Shown: positions 10,770-22,498, numbered from the stretch's first letter. The stretch is 64,000 nucleotides of DNA from Ursus arctos (GCF_023065955.2 NW_026622797.1:57719689-57783688), one strand, 5' to 3'. Notes: a model not told the origin generated them from the letters alone. Numbers and translations: made by a program.

Positions 10770-10920
10770 TATTCGATACGATACCTATAGCAGCCCTGTC
10801 AGGTAATCAGGACAAATGTGATGATTCCTGTATTGTAAATGAAGAAACAGAGACTTGCGTTAAATGACCTTGATCAAGGTCATATGTCTAATACATGATC
10901 CTAAAATAAACCTATGTTAT
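10770..10920 (-). mobile_element. MIR SINE, antisense
   Basis: The segments cagccctgtcaggtaatca, gtattgtaaatgaagaaacagagacttg and tgaccttgatcaaggtcatatg match the order of the MIR antisense consensus (poly-T-proximal end, 'ttacagatgaggaaactgag', 'cttgcccaaggtcacac'). Confidence 0.65.
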
Positions 10921-11999
10921 TGACTTCTCAAATCCAATACTATGGCAGAGAACATAACAAAATCAGACTCATATCCAAATGAAATGGTACTTAAGCAGAA
11001 TTATGTCTTATCTCCAGAGATCTTCTCTATTTGGGAACTTTTAGTTGCTTCAGCAATATGGCATCTTAAATAACGGTTTATAAGAGTAAGTGGAATGATG
11101 ATAGGAGAAATATAAATAAATTTCTATTTTTTTTAGTTGAATTCGTACTGAGAAGACATCCATACTTTTCCAAATGGTTTGCCTTGGGAGGTGAAGAAGG
11201 AGATCAGGCACCTGAGAGGTCCTGGTGATGAGTCACGGGCTCGGTGCCCTGGCTGCCTGTTTCTGTTCAGTGTGAGTCACTTCATTTGCACAGATGACTC
11301 TTGCTGCCAACTGCTGCCCTCCAGGGAGGCTGTGGAGATGGGTACCAATGTGTGAGCTTTGCTTTCACACCCTCCATAAGCAGAGACTCCGTGGCAGCTG
11401 CTGCTTGCAATACAGCACTGGCTCTGAGTGCCTTTCTTAAACTTTCTTAAACTCTTCATTTCAGTAATATCTTCGGCCCTAAAAACCTTGCAGGCAAGAG
11501 GGTTTTTTCAGCAGCCATCATTTATGCTCTGACATTGAGGTGGGGTTTCAGTATGCAGAGGTCCTACCTTGTTGTGGGGTCCTCACTTCATATTATACAC
11601 CAGTGCATGGGTGGCCTTCGGTCACCGACACTTAGCATCTTTTATGAGTTCTCGTATTGCTTCCCTAATAAAAGACAAATTTTTACCCAGTTTTGCGATT
11701 CTTTTTGCAATAATCAAAAAGAATGAAAGCCAGATCTATCCTGTGATGTGCATGGCCTCAGCTTCTTTTAGAAGAATACACAACAATAGCCATACTTCTG
11801 GAACCCAAATTCTCCACATGCATTTCTTCATCTTGTGCTTAAGATTTTACATTTTTAGGAAGTCTTTTCTTTGTGAAATGATATATATCAGAGAATATTC
11901 ATTCAAATGGATAGATCCATGAAAATGGATTCAAAACATGGCAAAATGTGGTCAATTCTATCATTTATTTGTGATTGAGAAGTAATGGAGAAGACGACA
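10921..11999. other. unique non-coding stretch
   Basis: No recognised gene or repeat. Open frames up to 117 codons (11569-11922, plus) lack known domains. TGAGTCA, an AP-1-type heptamer, occurs near 11230 and as gtgagtcac near 11273, but this short motif is expected by chance. Confidence 0.55.
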
Positions 12000-12193
12000 A
12001 GGAAAGAGAGCATAAGACTGAGTAACAGATGGGCTAGATGGGTGATGGTTATCAAGGCAGGCACTTGTTGTGATGAGCACTGGGTGTTGTATGTAAGTGA
12101 TGAGTCACTGAATTCGACTCCTGAGACCAATATTGCTAACTAGAACTTATATAAAAATTAAAATAAATAAATAAAAGTACTTATATATTAAAA
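12000..12193 (+). mobile_element. carnivore L1 3' end, 5'-truncated, sense
   Basis: The sequence tgatgggtgatggttatcaaggcaggcacttgttgtgatgagcactgggtgttgtatgtaagtgatga (in parts) ends in cactgaattcgactcctgagaccaatattgc and an AAAT-rich tail. This is one of the carnivore L1 3' UTR types. It has no coding sequence. I could not identify a clean TSD. Confidence 0.75.
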
Positions 12194-13349
12194 AAAAGAG
12201 AATGATTGAGTTATTATTACTCAATTACTATTACTGAGTAATAGGCCATCTTTTCATCTGACACCTTGTAGAGTCAACAGAGAGCATACTGCATACTTCT
12301 AGAGTGGACTTTCCTTTTACTCAGAATAATTTTTGCATATGGTAACAACTTCTGCCTAAACTCTCTTCTCCCCTCTGCTTTTTTATTTCTCTTAGGAGAG
12401 AGATATGTACATTTTCACAGGGGGAAGGGAAGAGCTGCCAATGTATCAGTGCCCCACCCCCCCATCGTCCCCAGTAGAAGGAACCTTAAAGGAAACCCTA
12501 TGGGCATTCCCTAACTTTTGTTCTAACAAAGGGATATGATGGGAAGGGAGACAATTTTAATCTGGGAGAAGTATGAGTTTCCTGTCAAAAGAACTTGAAA
12601 TCAGATGAAGGCTTTCCATCTGCTGCAAAATGTTCCTCATTTCCGTGTGGGTATGTTTTTCCTCCCCTTCACTTTGGTGTCACACTCTAGGGACTGCTGT
12701 GGTCATTATCACCATCATCATCATTGCGGGACATGCAAGACTTCACAGATCCCTTGATCTTTATACCTTGTCCCCAAGGGAGGATATGGTTTTCCTCCTT
12801 TCCATCATTGGCCAGCTCTCCTCCCCAGGTAATAAATAAGGTCACAAGACTGGTCAGCAGCTGCTCTCTCTCTATTTGTCACAACTAGTTGGGTTCTTTC
12901 TTCTGCCCCATTTGGCTTGAGACCTTCACTCACCTCTCACTTCCTTTCTTATCAGACTTCACTGCTTCAAAATTCTCCTGGCCAATATGGAAGTTCTCCT
13001 AGATTCTATAATATTTTATTGTTTCCAACCTAAAGCTTAGAAAAAAATAAGCGATTTTTTAAATATTAAATTTGCTGAAGATAGTGATAATGAAAGTATT
13101 TTTCAGAAAAGTGAAAAAATTTTTGGAAACTGCATTCCTTTTTCATCATCTATCCATTTTCTAGTGATTTTTAATAAATCACGAGGCCTAAATTTTTAAA
13201 GCAGTTAACCAATTAATTATGTCTTACATCTGAAAATAGGAGTATTTAGTTTGATTACCAAATGCATGTGGGTCAGCTGAGTTAGCACTTATTGGGATCA
13301 TAAAAATTACCAATTTATGCTTTTGTGTTATTATACAAATATAGCTCTC
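12194..13349. other. unique non-coding stretch
   Basis: No gene is seen. Local features are an imperfect inverted ATTACTCA...TGAGTAAT pair near 12218-12242, a C-run near 12460 and short ATC/CAT repeats near 12710. Confidence 0.55.
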
Positions 13350-13604
13350 AAGATTTCTGCCTAGGAAGAAAATACCATATGATTTCACTTTTATGTGGAA
13401 TCTAAAAAACAAAACAAATGAACAAACAAAAAATGAAACAGATGCATAAATACAGAGAACAAACTGGAGGTTGCCGGGGGGAAGGGTGTGGGGAGGATAG
13501 GTGAAATAGGTGATAGGGATTAGAAGGTACAGATTTCCAGTTATAAAGTAAATAAGTCAGAGATGAAAAGTACAGGATAGGAGATATAGTCAATTAAAAA
13601 AAAA
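13350..13604 (+). mobile_element. ancient L1 (L1M type) 3' UTR fragment, sense
   Basis: Landmarks in order: taccatatgatttcactttta, atgtggaatctaaaaaac, cataaatacagagaacaaactggaggttgcc, aggtgaaataggtgatag, ttccagttataaagtaaataag, ggagatatagtcaatt and an A-run. This is the mammalian L1MA/L1MB 3' UTR pattern. It is non-coding and shared by all placental mammals. Confidence 0.8.
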
Positions 13605-13820
13605 AGAATTCCCTTTAGCTACTAGAACAGGGATAGCTTAAAACTTTTTATATATTTATGTGTATGTACCTAACAGTTATAAATGGGAATATTTTTTCTT
13701 CATTTAATATAGGAATAGTGTTAATTACCTAAGGTTATTTTAACTCTGTTGCAATCTCATATTTTATTCATCCCTGTATTTGCCTTAAATTTAACTTACC
13801 ATCTTAAATGTTGGCCTATA
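13605..13820. other. short unique stretch
   Basis: AT-rich, with no recognised feature. It separates the L1M fragment from the microsatellite. Confidence 0.5.
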
Positions 13821-13900
13821 CACACACACACACACACACACGTTTGATATATATAATATAATATATATAATATTATATAAAATATATATATTATTACCTG

Positions 13901-13953
<53 letters not shown>
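13821..13953. repeat. compound microsatellite (CA)10 then TA-rich / (TA)25
   Basis: A (CA)10 run at 13821-13840 is followed by mixed TA/TAA repeats. An uninterrupted (AT) run of 50 bp then spans 13904-13953. The open frames read through it as YIYIYI and CVCVCV are artefacts of the dinucleotide repeat. Length is probably polymorphic. Confidence 0.95.
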
Positions 13954-13956
<3 letters not shown>

Positions 13957-14069
13957 TGATATATACATATGTTTGATATATGTATTTCCATACACATTTA
14001 CATACATAACTGGTCTGAAGAGGCAGGTAATTGATGTTCTTTGCAGCCTGTGTCTGGTGCTGTCTCAGA

Positions 14070-14397
14070 TACAATCTTCTCATGGCTGTTGTATCTTGTC
14101 AACTAGGACTCGGCTCAGATGTTACCTGCTTGGGGAGGCCTTCCCTCTGCATCCATCTAAAGGAGTCTCTGGTCCCCTGCCCCTATGTGCTCTTTGGTAT
14201 CATTCTGATTTATTTTCTTCATGATCCCAATTTCTTTCAGGTATCATCTTGCTTCCGGTTACTTATTGACTGTTCTCAACTACAGTGTAAGCTCCGTTTA
14301 ATTATCTATTTTGCCATCACGATGTCTTCAGTTCCTATAGAGGTGCCTGGCACCAAGGGAGTGTGCGATAAACAAGTATTGAATGAATATGTGTTCT
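14070..14397 (+). mobile_element. L2 LINE 3' end, sense
   Basis: Landmarks: ctcagatgttacctgcttggggaggccttccct, tcccctgcccctatgtgctc, actgttctcaactacagtgtaagctccg and gtgcctggcaccaagggagtgtgcgataaacaagtattgaatgaa. These match the order of the L2 3' UTR consensus (ctcacctcctccaggaagccttccctgac ... cctggcacatagtaggcgctcaataaatgttgaatgaatga). Confidence 0.8.
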
Positions 14398-15109
14398 AAG
14401 TTCCTGTTGGGGCCAATGTCACAGAGAAAAGGTATAGAACTGGTACAAAATTAGAAGGGAGGGGACCCTCCCAGGCTAATGATATTAGATAATTCTTTAC
14501 AAGCCACACTACCTGGCACCACAAGGGCACAGTAGTTTCCTGTCCTATCTATAGTCACCTCTTTTAAAGGAAAATGGGAGACTAATTAAAATTGTATGCC
14601 TGAAAAGACATGGAGAAAAATTGTTTTTAAAAATAACAATATTTAAAAAGAGAAGAAGAAAATGAGAAGGGAGATGGTATTGTTGAAATGGTCAAGGAGT
14701 TGACATATGTATTTTAGGGAGACTGCATATGATTTTTTTTTTTTTAGTAAAGATTATTTTTACCCTTTGGACTTTCACTGGGGGAAATTTCATTTTGAAG
14801 CAGATTCTCACAAATCATAATTTAAATCCCATACACAGAAAGAACTTTCTCTTTCCTTTGTCAGGTCCACATCACTCTGGAGGGCTGGGGAGACCTTCAC
14901 ACTTGGTCACAGGTTTCCCTTCCCCGTTGCTTTCCCAACGGCACTGCCCTCTTCCTGGGCCAGCAGATGGCCATGGTGAGCAGGGAAGTACCACCTGAAA
15001 GAGAACAAGCACTGAGCTGCACCTGCTCCAAGTAAAACGGAAGCTGGTGAAGACTAGAATATCCGCTCTGAAGAGCGCTAAAAATCAGAGAAAGCCAGCA
15101 GGAGACTAC
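14398..15109. other. unique non-coding stretch
   Basis: No gene or repeat recognised. It contains a T-run near 14731-14745 and an A/G-rich patch near 14640-14680. Confidence 0.55.
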
Positions 15110-15880
15110 ACCGCAGTTTTGTTTTTAACTTTTTATTCAAGGGGAATATTCTCAGAGAAAGTTCACAAGTCCCAAGCACATAAGAAGGTGAACTTTTATA
15201 AACTGAGCACCCTGTGTACCAGGTCTGGAAACAGCACATGACCAGTACTCCAAAAGCTGTCCTTGGGGTCCCTTCCTGTCACCAACCCTCCTCACCAAGG
15301 GGAACCACTCTCCTGTTTCGGTTGGTTTTATGCGTTATATAAATGGAACTATACAAGATGTATTATTTGGTGCCTGGCTCCTTTCATTCTCTATCATGTT
15401 TATGGGATTAATTCACATTTGTCATGTATTATGTTGGTTCATTCTTGCTGCTGTGCAGTGTTCCATTGATGAACACAGCACAACCCATTCATTCTGCTGC
15501 TGACAGGCAATTGAATGGTTTCCTTTCTTGAAGAAGGGGGTGGGAACTATTCTGAATAGTCTGTTATAAACATTCTAATATATCTCTTTTGATGAAAGTA
15601 TGCACATACACACATGCATTCCTGTTGGAGATAGAGCTGGGAGCAGGATTTCCGGGTCAGAGGGTGTGCATATGTTCAGATTTAGTAGATAAGCCAGTTT
15701 CCAGAGTGGTTACAAGTACTTACACTCACACCAGCAGTGCATGAGAGTTTTAGTTCCTCTACTTCCTCACCAATATTTGGCATTTTCTGGGTTTTTTTTC
15801 TTTCATTTTTAGCCATACTGGTAGATATATATTGAATGTGATTTAATTTATATTTCCTTGAGGTTACCTTGTTTTTAACT
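15110..15880 (-). mobile_element. ancient L1 (L1M type) 3' region, antisense
   Basis: Antisense L1M landmarks occur in order: tttttattcaaggggaata, catgtattatgttggttcattcttgctgctgtgcagtgttccattgat, gaacattctaatatatctcttttgatgaaagtatgc, gagcaggatttccgggtcagagggtg, aagccagtttccagagtggttacaag, cacaccagcagtgcatgagag and ttagccatactggtagat. All are inactive remnants. Confidence 0.8.
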
Positions 15881-18369
15881 GCTGCAGTGACAGAGTTTTG
15901 GTATCATGTCTGATGCTGAAGCCAGGAGTGAGCTACCCAGGGGATTACATTCAGAATGAGACAAGAGACCAAATTCATTCCGAGATAGAAAGGTTAAAGG
16001 TTCTTGGATTCAGAACCAAAGAGAAAAAATAAAAGAGGGCAGCAAGGTTACTTTTGAATCAACTTCACTTTCTGCCAGCAGTTCATCAGACAAGGTAGAA
16101 TCCATCTTTTCAGATAGAATAACTCTATTCTATTTAAGAAAAATAAGAGTAGATTTAAAAAAAAAAGTCTGCAGCCTTTACTGGAGAAATGACTACATAA
16201 ACACTAGACTATAAAATTCGGAAGAATTATTACATGATGGACAGATCTGTGACAGACTTGGTCTTCATGCTTATGACCGTTCTAAAGGGCCGTGAGAATA
16301 AGAATCCAGAAACTCACAAGTTAATGTCCTTGATAAGCCTCAGAAATCACAGGTCTCATTAACATCTCTCCCAGAGTACTGTTTTTGGTAAGGTGAACAG
16401 ATGTTGGGGGAAAAAATCACCACCACTAGTTTCTTCCTGCCTTTCTCTTTTGCTAAGGTATCAAATTATGGGCTGAACTCATTTAAGTAAACCAGATGGG
16501 AATACAGAGCATTGTAGCTAAAATCCTGGGGTTACCCAAAGAATCACGACATTTGGTTTCTGATTCTTTAAGACAAGCAGTGGGGCTTGATTTTATGTCT
16601 TTATAACTGTCCTGCCTCAGAAGGCCCAGGCCCGTCAGAAGTCTCTTCACTTTAAAAATCCACTGAACTACCACAATTATATAAGATTTTTCCATGGGAG
16701 AAGGGGGGTAAAACATGCATAAAACCTCTTTATTTTGGTAACTTCTTGCGAGCTATAGGCATTTCAAAATAAAATTTGTTTAAATTTTATCCTAAATATC
16801 TGTCTTCTAAGAGAATCCATAAAAATAAATTTCTTTGGATTTCAAGCAGATATAAAAATGTTCTGCAATTTTAACGGCAATTGCATGTATTCCTTTAGGT
16901 TAAACATAGTAGAGAAACTCCTGTCCAAAGTGCCTATTAAAAGATTTTTACACGAGTTGGAAGCATTGGCATACTAAGCTATGATACTGGAGCATGACAT
17001 CTCAAGTACTCTGTCTAAATGATGGATATATGATAGTGGTTTTCACTGCTTTATTTCTCCAACCTGAAATTGCCACTTAGCTTTCATAAAAATTTTAATG
17101 AAAAAAATAAGAACATAATCAAATAGTCTGCAAACAAATCAGCAAAGTAGTTGGATGTAATGGCTTGCAGTAGGTCAACTATGTTAGCCTTACATAAGAA
17201 AGATAAATAAATAGAATGATTTCTAAACTCCCACGAGATGCTGATTAAACTAGAAGATATAACCAAATTGTTTATCCACCCCCTTTAGCTTCTAAATCAT
17301 TCCCAATTTGAGTCTTTCAGATTTAACTTTAAAAATAAATGACCAGATTTTTAAATGTGAAATGGAAAGTAATTAAACCCTGAGCAATTTTAATTGCCTC
17401 AATTAAAATTGAGAATAAAATAACAATAACGCACTTAGATTTCACTATGGCCACTATATGAGAGAGTTTTCTTTTTATACGCTAGGAAGAAAACAAAATT
17501 TTTGAGAAATTAATTATGCTTTACTTATTTTTAACACATTAATTTTTCTTCAGGAAAAGTCTGCTATGAGTTTCTTTGTAGAGCTTGCTTTCCTAGACAC
17601 TCTCACACATCTTTTCCCCCCCAACAGATACTTGTCTTCTGTGAGGAAATGCAAAAAGCAAACAAACAAAGAATGAGTGATTAAGTAAACGCCTAGCTGC
17701 AGATAAGCACCTCATAAAAAGTGATGAATATACCAGACATCAGGATGATTTAGTGGAAATGTTATGCATGTTGTAAAACATATGTGAATTTATCCATAGG
17801 ATAAAATAGAGTGACAGAAAGCTAAATATTCCCACCAGGTAAATAATACATGCGAAGTTGGATAATGCAAACAAATTCTAAATATGCATAAAACATAACC
17901 AACTAAATACATATTTACTTAAGGGTCCCATAGAAATTTATACCATTCACTAATATTCATATAATATTAGTATGGAACATATTAAAGGGCATTTGGTCAC
18001 ACATACCAAACATGCAAAGACTCTGATGAGTGTTACACATCAGCTAATGTTAGCTTTTCACAAAGGAATGTGAGACCCCAAGAGAGGTAATTAGACATTA
18101 TGGTAAAAGGAGGTGACTGAAGCATTATCTTACAAAGGAAGTGATATTTGTGGCAATATGATAAAGTTATGAACATGCTTGCTCTCAGAGTCAAACAATA
18201 AGAACTTCCATCAATATAGCAACCTTGAAGCTACTGACTGAAGCAAATTATTTTTAGGTGAGGCTGAAAGAACCACAACATGCACATTATGTCACTTTCA
18301 TTAGAGGAAACCTGCATTTCTTTCCTTTGAATGCGGCATGTGTAATTAAATTTAAGGCTCATTTACTCT
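15881..18369. other. long repeat-poor, AT-rich stretch
   Basis: No recognisable repeat or gene over nearly 2.5 kb. Open frames are all under 100 codons. A perfect inverted repeat lies at 17385-17411 (separate entry). The AT-rich, repeat-free character is compatible with conserved non-coding DNA but does not prove it. Confidence 0.55.
17385..17411. repeat. perfect inverted repeat, 12-bp arms, 3-nt spacer
   Basis: Arms CAATTTTAATTG (17385-17396) and CAATTAAAATTG (17400-17411) are exact reverse complements around the spacer CCT. Both arms contain TAATTG/CAATTA homeodomain-type cores, so the palindrome presents four such cores symmetrically. Confidence 0.95.
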
Positions 18370-18815
18370 TGTATTCATTCATTCGCTCATTTATTCTTTC
18401 ATCAAACAGCAGGGACCAAAATGACGGAAATCCCTGTACTTACAAGGATAGTAAACAAGTGGATAGTAAGACATATAATATAGCATGTCAGATGGGGGAA
18501 ATAAAGCAGGAGGGAAAGTGGAAAGGGGATGGAGTGCAATTAAAATAAGGTCAAGGAAGCGGACGTTTGTGAGACGAATGGAAGAAGAGGGAGTGAGTTG
18601 TGAGGCTCTCTTGGGAAGTAATGTTCTAGGCAGAGGGAACAGCAAGGGCAAAGACCTTGTGACAGTAACAGACTTGACGTGTCTGTGGAACAGCACTGGG
18701 GGCCAGTAGGGCTGGAGTAGAATGAGGAGCAGAGGCATAGAAGAGGACCGAAGGGTGATGCTTATGTGGTACAGGCCACTTGAAAGGCTTTCCCCCTGCG
18801 CAGGAGGAACATGTT
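18370..18815 (-). mobile_element. L2 LINE 3' region, antisense
   Basis: It opens with attcattcattcgctcattt, the reversed L2 terminus. It continues with aagtaatgttctaggcagagggaacagcaagggcaaagaccttg, gtgtctgtggaacagcac and agtagggctggagtagaatgagg, which are standard antisense L2 landmarks in the right order. Confidence 0.78.
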
Positions 18816-19087
18816 CTCTCATGGAAAATAGCAGCTGCGCTGGGGTGGGGTGGGGAGTAATTTAGCTGGAGGGAAAAATTAGGGAAGGGGGCAACAGACA
18901 TCACGGTTGGTTAATTTGGTTTTCTTCTGCTTGAAAGCTTATCAATTATCCCTAAATCTGCCTTCATGGGGATGAGTGAAATAATAAACTCGTGGTCCAG
19001 TTAGGAGATGTGAGTTCTGTTCCCAAGCGGGACACTGATACCCCTCCTCTGCTTCCCCGCCACCACAGGATTCTTTGGCTTCTCCTT

Positions 19088-19119
19088 CATTTTTGTACAG
19101 TAGAAACTGTACAAAAATG
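19088..19119. repeat. perfect hairpin, 14-bp arms, 4-nt loop
   Basis: CATTTTTGTACAGT (19088-19101), loop AGAA, then ACTGTACAAAAATG (19106-19119). The arms are exact reverse complements. In RNA, one further wobble pair and one A-U pair could extend the stem. It is short for a microRNA precursor and sits in no recognised repeat. Confidence 0.95.
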
Positions 19120-19316
19120 GAACTGGCAGGTGGATTTTCTCTCTTCTCCCTTGCGGCTTTTTAATGACCTCCCACGCAGAAACACGAACGGACAGCAAGC
19201 AAATATACTACACATGTCACGTTTCTTCACCCGGCCACACCGGCAGATTTTCTATTGATGAAATAGAATGGAAAGTTATTCTTTATTTTGTTGAAGTTGA
19301 ATTGCTGTGCACTTTC

Positions 19317-19330
19317 GCTCCCTCTGCTGG
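19317..19330 (-). promoter_or_regulatory. CTCF-like core motif
   Basis: On the minus strand this reads CCAGCAGAGGGAGC. It fits the CTCF core CCASYAGRGGGCGC except for an A in place of C at position 12. It lies in unique sequence about 200 bp from the perfect hairpin. Motif match only. Confidence 0.4.
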
Positions 19331-20369
19331 TTGTGAGGAATGTGGAGAACCACCACTCTTACATTGCTCCGCTGGAAGAGGTCAAGGGCAACCTGCCAGA
19401 TGTGGTTTTACCATGATTTTACCATGGTTTAAGCCAGAGGAGAAAGAAAGTCAGGCAAGGAGCGTGCATGTAGGGAGACAACCACATGAGGGAAAGATTC
19501 ATTCTCTGCCCTGCTCACGATAAAGCTGTGGAATCATGTGGAACCTCAGGGCTCCAGAAATTTAGGGCAGAATTAGGACTTGTGGAAATGCACTCACTGC
19601 TTGTCATAAATAAGAAAACTTCATGGATAGTGAGATTGTGCTGTTAACAAAGAGCTAATGTAGCTCTATCTGGAGCACCTCTTTCTTGTGATCCGATCCT
19701 AATTTCAAGGTAATAACTGGTGTGGGGGTGCTTATCTTAATGTTCATTTTTAATATGTTCGTAGGGTAATAAAATTCTAGTTTAAAGTCATTTCAGTTAT
19801 TCTCTGAACTCATTTAATGACCCCTCTAATTGGATTTTTAAAATCTAGTTCCGTAAAAATAAAGTCTTAAAGGTTTTCTGGGGTTTTAATGCTTTTCCTC
19901 TGTGAGACCAGAAGGAAGTCATCACCACCAGCAAAGCATTTATTTTCAAGTCTTGTGTGTGCCTGGTGTGACCTGAGGTCCTGTGCCAAGTTAAGCAGAA
20001 GAAGCTTGGACATAGTTTGGGAAGAAATTAACTTGTATACTTATTGTTTTAATAGGTCAAACATTTCCTACTTCCTCACATCCAATGACTCCCACCAAAA
20101 ATAAAAGCAGATCCATTTAACACACATCACATTTCCTGGAAAAGCCACCAAATACAAGACCTACATCGGTCAGGGTCTTTGCACAGTGTTTATGGCTCTG
20201 CTTATCTCTGCAGGAGCAGAAGGCTCGAGGAGCTCCCACCTCCATTCTCCCTCCTGAAGGTGAATAGGAATGGTGTTGTTGCAGGTGGTGGAGGAGAAGA
20301 AAATGCCTGGTCCTCGTTCCTTGTGAGCACTGCTGGCCACAGGAATCATGATGGTGGTCCTGTAAGTCA

Positions 20370-20526
20370 GCCACATGGTGTGTTTTGCCTTCTTCCTTGT
20401 ACGACAGTTATTTACATACTTTTCTTATCACACTTCTTGATTGTAAACTCACTGAGGTCTGATACAATGTCTTATTCCTTACAGCACCTAATAAGTATTA
20501 GTCTCCTAGAAGAGATTGTTGAATAG
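20370..20526 (+). mobile_element. L2 LINE 3' end, sense
   Basis: The run tcttgattgtaaactcactgaggtctgatacaatgtcttattcct, then acagcacctaataagtattag, matches the L2 3' UTR (agactgtgagctccttgagggcagggactgtgtcttattc ... agcacctagcacagtgcctgg). Confidence 0.68.
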
Positions 20527-20659
20527 CCACAGAGTTATTTACCAGGCTCTGAATGTGTGTTGAATGAAAGAATTAATAAAGGTATTCATTTGAGGCTTTT
20601 CTAAAGCATATCAGAATCTGTGGATTGTCTTTAATCAATAACAATAATAATACTATTAT

Positions 20660-20845
20660 TAATAGCTACATTTGTGAAGCATTTATAATATATTATGGAC
20701 TGTGCTCAGCTTTACAAATACTTTCTCACTTATTCTGTATAGTTGAATGAAGTAGGTCCCAGTTATTTATCTAAATTTCACAGAAAAATGAGGTTTAAAG
20801 AGATTAAATTACTTACTCAAAGTTACCCAGCTAAGCACTGTGCCC
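20660..20845 (-). mobile_element. MIR SINE, antisense
   Basis: The segments ctcagctttacaaatactttctcacttatt, gaatgaagtaggtccc, atttcacagaaaaatgaggtttaaagagattaaattacttactcaaagttacccagct follow the MIR antisense consensus throughout. Confidence 0.72.
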
Positions 20846-21067
20846 CAACCCATTGACATCATCTTTGATTATTGTCTTATGAAATCACGTGACCCTATGG
20901 GGCAGCAGTAACAGGAAAATGGGGTCTCATCCACTAACCTGAAACTATTTTGAGCCCCCTTTTCCAAATCAGAATAATCAAGAACAATATGAGCTATTAG
21001 AGTATGAATATCTTTGGATTTATAGGATCCAAATATCTGGAATGCTTTTGAAAGGACCTATACAACA

Positions 21068-21330
21068 TTTTCATTCGTTTAATTAAAATATCTTGCTATC
21101 AAGTGCTGCAGATACAGAGATGGTAGACACACTCCAACTCGAATGAGTCAATCATTAGAATTAAAATCCAGCATGCTAAGGGCTTAGTTAGATGTGTGTA
21201 AAAGGCACCACAGAGCTTAGACCAGGCAGCACAAACCTCCACCTGAGGCTGGTCTAGGCAGCCTTCTCCAAGAAGAGGACATTTGAGAGGTGTTTCAAAG
21301 GGCAGCTGAGAAGGGAGCGGGGGAGCAAAG
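21068..21330 (-). mobile_element. L2 LINE 3' region, antisense
   Basis: The segments attcgtttaatta...tcaagtgctgcagatacagagatg and, later, aggcagccttctccaagaagaggacatttgagaggtgtttcaaag match antisense L2 (gtgctggggatacagagatg ... gaaggcttcctggaggaggtgacatttgagc). Confidence 0.6.
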
Positions 21331-22284
21331 GCACATTAACAGAGGGCCAGCATGGGGAAGAGTGAACATGTGTCCAGAATGGAAGTTGGCCCCCCTAAAC
21401 TCCCCATTCAGTTCACTTTTAACCACCCTTGATGAACGCATGCAGTACATAGTTTTTAAGGATACTGAAGAAATCCAGGGGCAGATAAGTGCTTTAACAT
21501 AGAAGGAGGCATTTTTTTTTCATCAAAAAATCCATGTAACTAAACATAAAGTGTCTTGCTAAAGGCAAAATAAGGAATTGTTGAATGTTGGTGGACTGAT
21601 TGAGACTGGTTACTGGAGTTGGCTAGAATACCTTGCAGAGGGACCAGCATGAAAGCCCCTCCTGTGCTGTTGGTCTCAAAAGAACCAGGTGAGAGCAGGT
21701 GAATGGAACAGAACACATGAATCCTCCCATGCTAATCCCAATGGAATCCCAATACAAGAAAGCAACCACACATACGTCTTTGTGTTTGAAAGACAGAATT
21801 ATTGGGATGGCATGAAATTGCAAATGTTAACATTTATTTTTGGCTACTGTGAAGCAGTAAATGCAAACTGCAAAGTTAAAAAAAGAAAATTGCTATGGCC
21901 TCTCTCTCAGTTTCTTGAGAACAGTCTTTATACTGCTTTAGACCTTCAGAGTTGGCAGAATAGAAAAAGTATAGTTTTCAAAAGTAGTTTTTAAAGATAA
22001 TTAGCTATGATTTTGATGCTTCCTTTTCTGTCAAATTTAATTAAAATGACATATTTATCATTATTTTATATTTAAAAGTTATACTAACAGCTTATATATG
22101 ACATATATATGACATATATATGATATATATCATATATGATATGTATCTCCTTTGTAAAGCCTGTGAAATCTGACTGCCCTATTTCCAAATTATTTAGGCA
22201 CTCTTTTCCTGCCCACAAATTTAATTGCCTATTAATATTATTTTTTAACATACCTTTTTTCATATCAGAGACAAATACCGCCTT
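21331..22284. other. unique non-coding stretch ending in an AT-rich patch
   Basis: No recognised gene or transposon. At 22086-22145 there is a short tandem-like array of tatatatgaca/tatatatgata units. Confidence 0.55.
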
Positions 22285-22301
22285 AAAAATAAATGCATAT
22301 A

Positions 22302-22481
22302 GGGCGCCTGGGTGGCTCAGTTGGTTAACCGTCTGTCTTTGCTTCAGGTCATCATCTCAGGGTCCTGGGATCCAGCCCCACATCGGGCTCTCCGCTCAGC
22401 CGCAAGTCTGCTTCTCCCTCTCCATCTCCCTCTGTGATCTCTCTCACTCTATCTCTCAAATAAATAAATAAAATCCTTTAA
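22302..22481 (+). mobile_element. Can-SINE (SINEC), sense
   Basis: The head gggcgcctgggtggctcag with A box TGGCTCAGTTGG is followed by the variant ggttaaccgtctgtctttgcttcaggtcatcatctcagggtcctgggatccagcc. A CT-rich region, (AAAT)n and an A-tail complete it. A perfect 17-bp TSD (22285-22301 and 22482-22498) flanks it. It lacks the gctggctgtctc segment, so it is a different subfamily from the copies at 5.8 and 9.4 kb. Confidence 0.94.
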
Positions 22482-22498
22482 AAAAATAAATGCATATA

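Larger units (their letters stand above)
18816..20369. other. repeat-poor stretch with a perfect hairpin and a CTCF-like site
   Basis: No recognised gene. Open frames up to 119 codons (19164-19523, plus; 20179-20526, plus) have no known domains. The hairpin at 19088-19119 and the CTCF-like motif at 19317-19330 are listed separately. Confidence 0.55.

Noticed and set aside
13796..14083. Frames with (YI)n and (CV)n runs
   Set aside because: These are translations of the TA and CA microsatellite.
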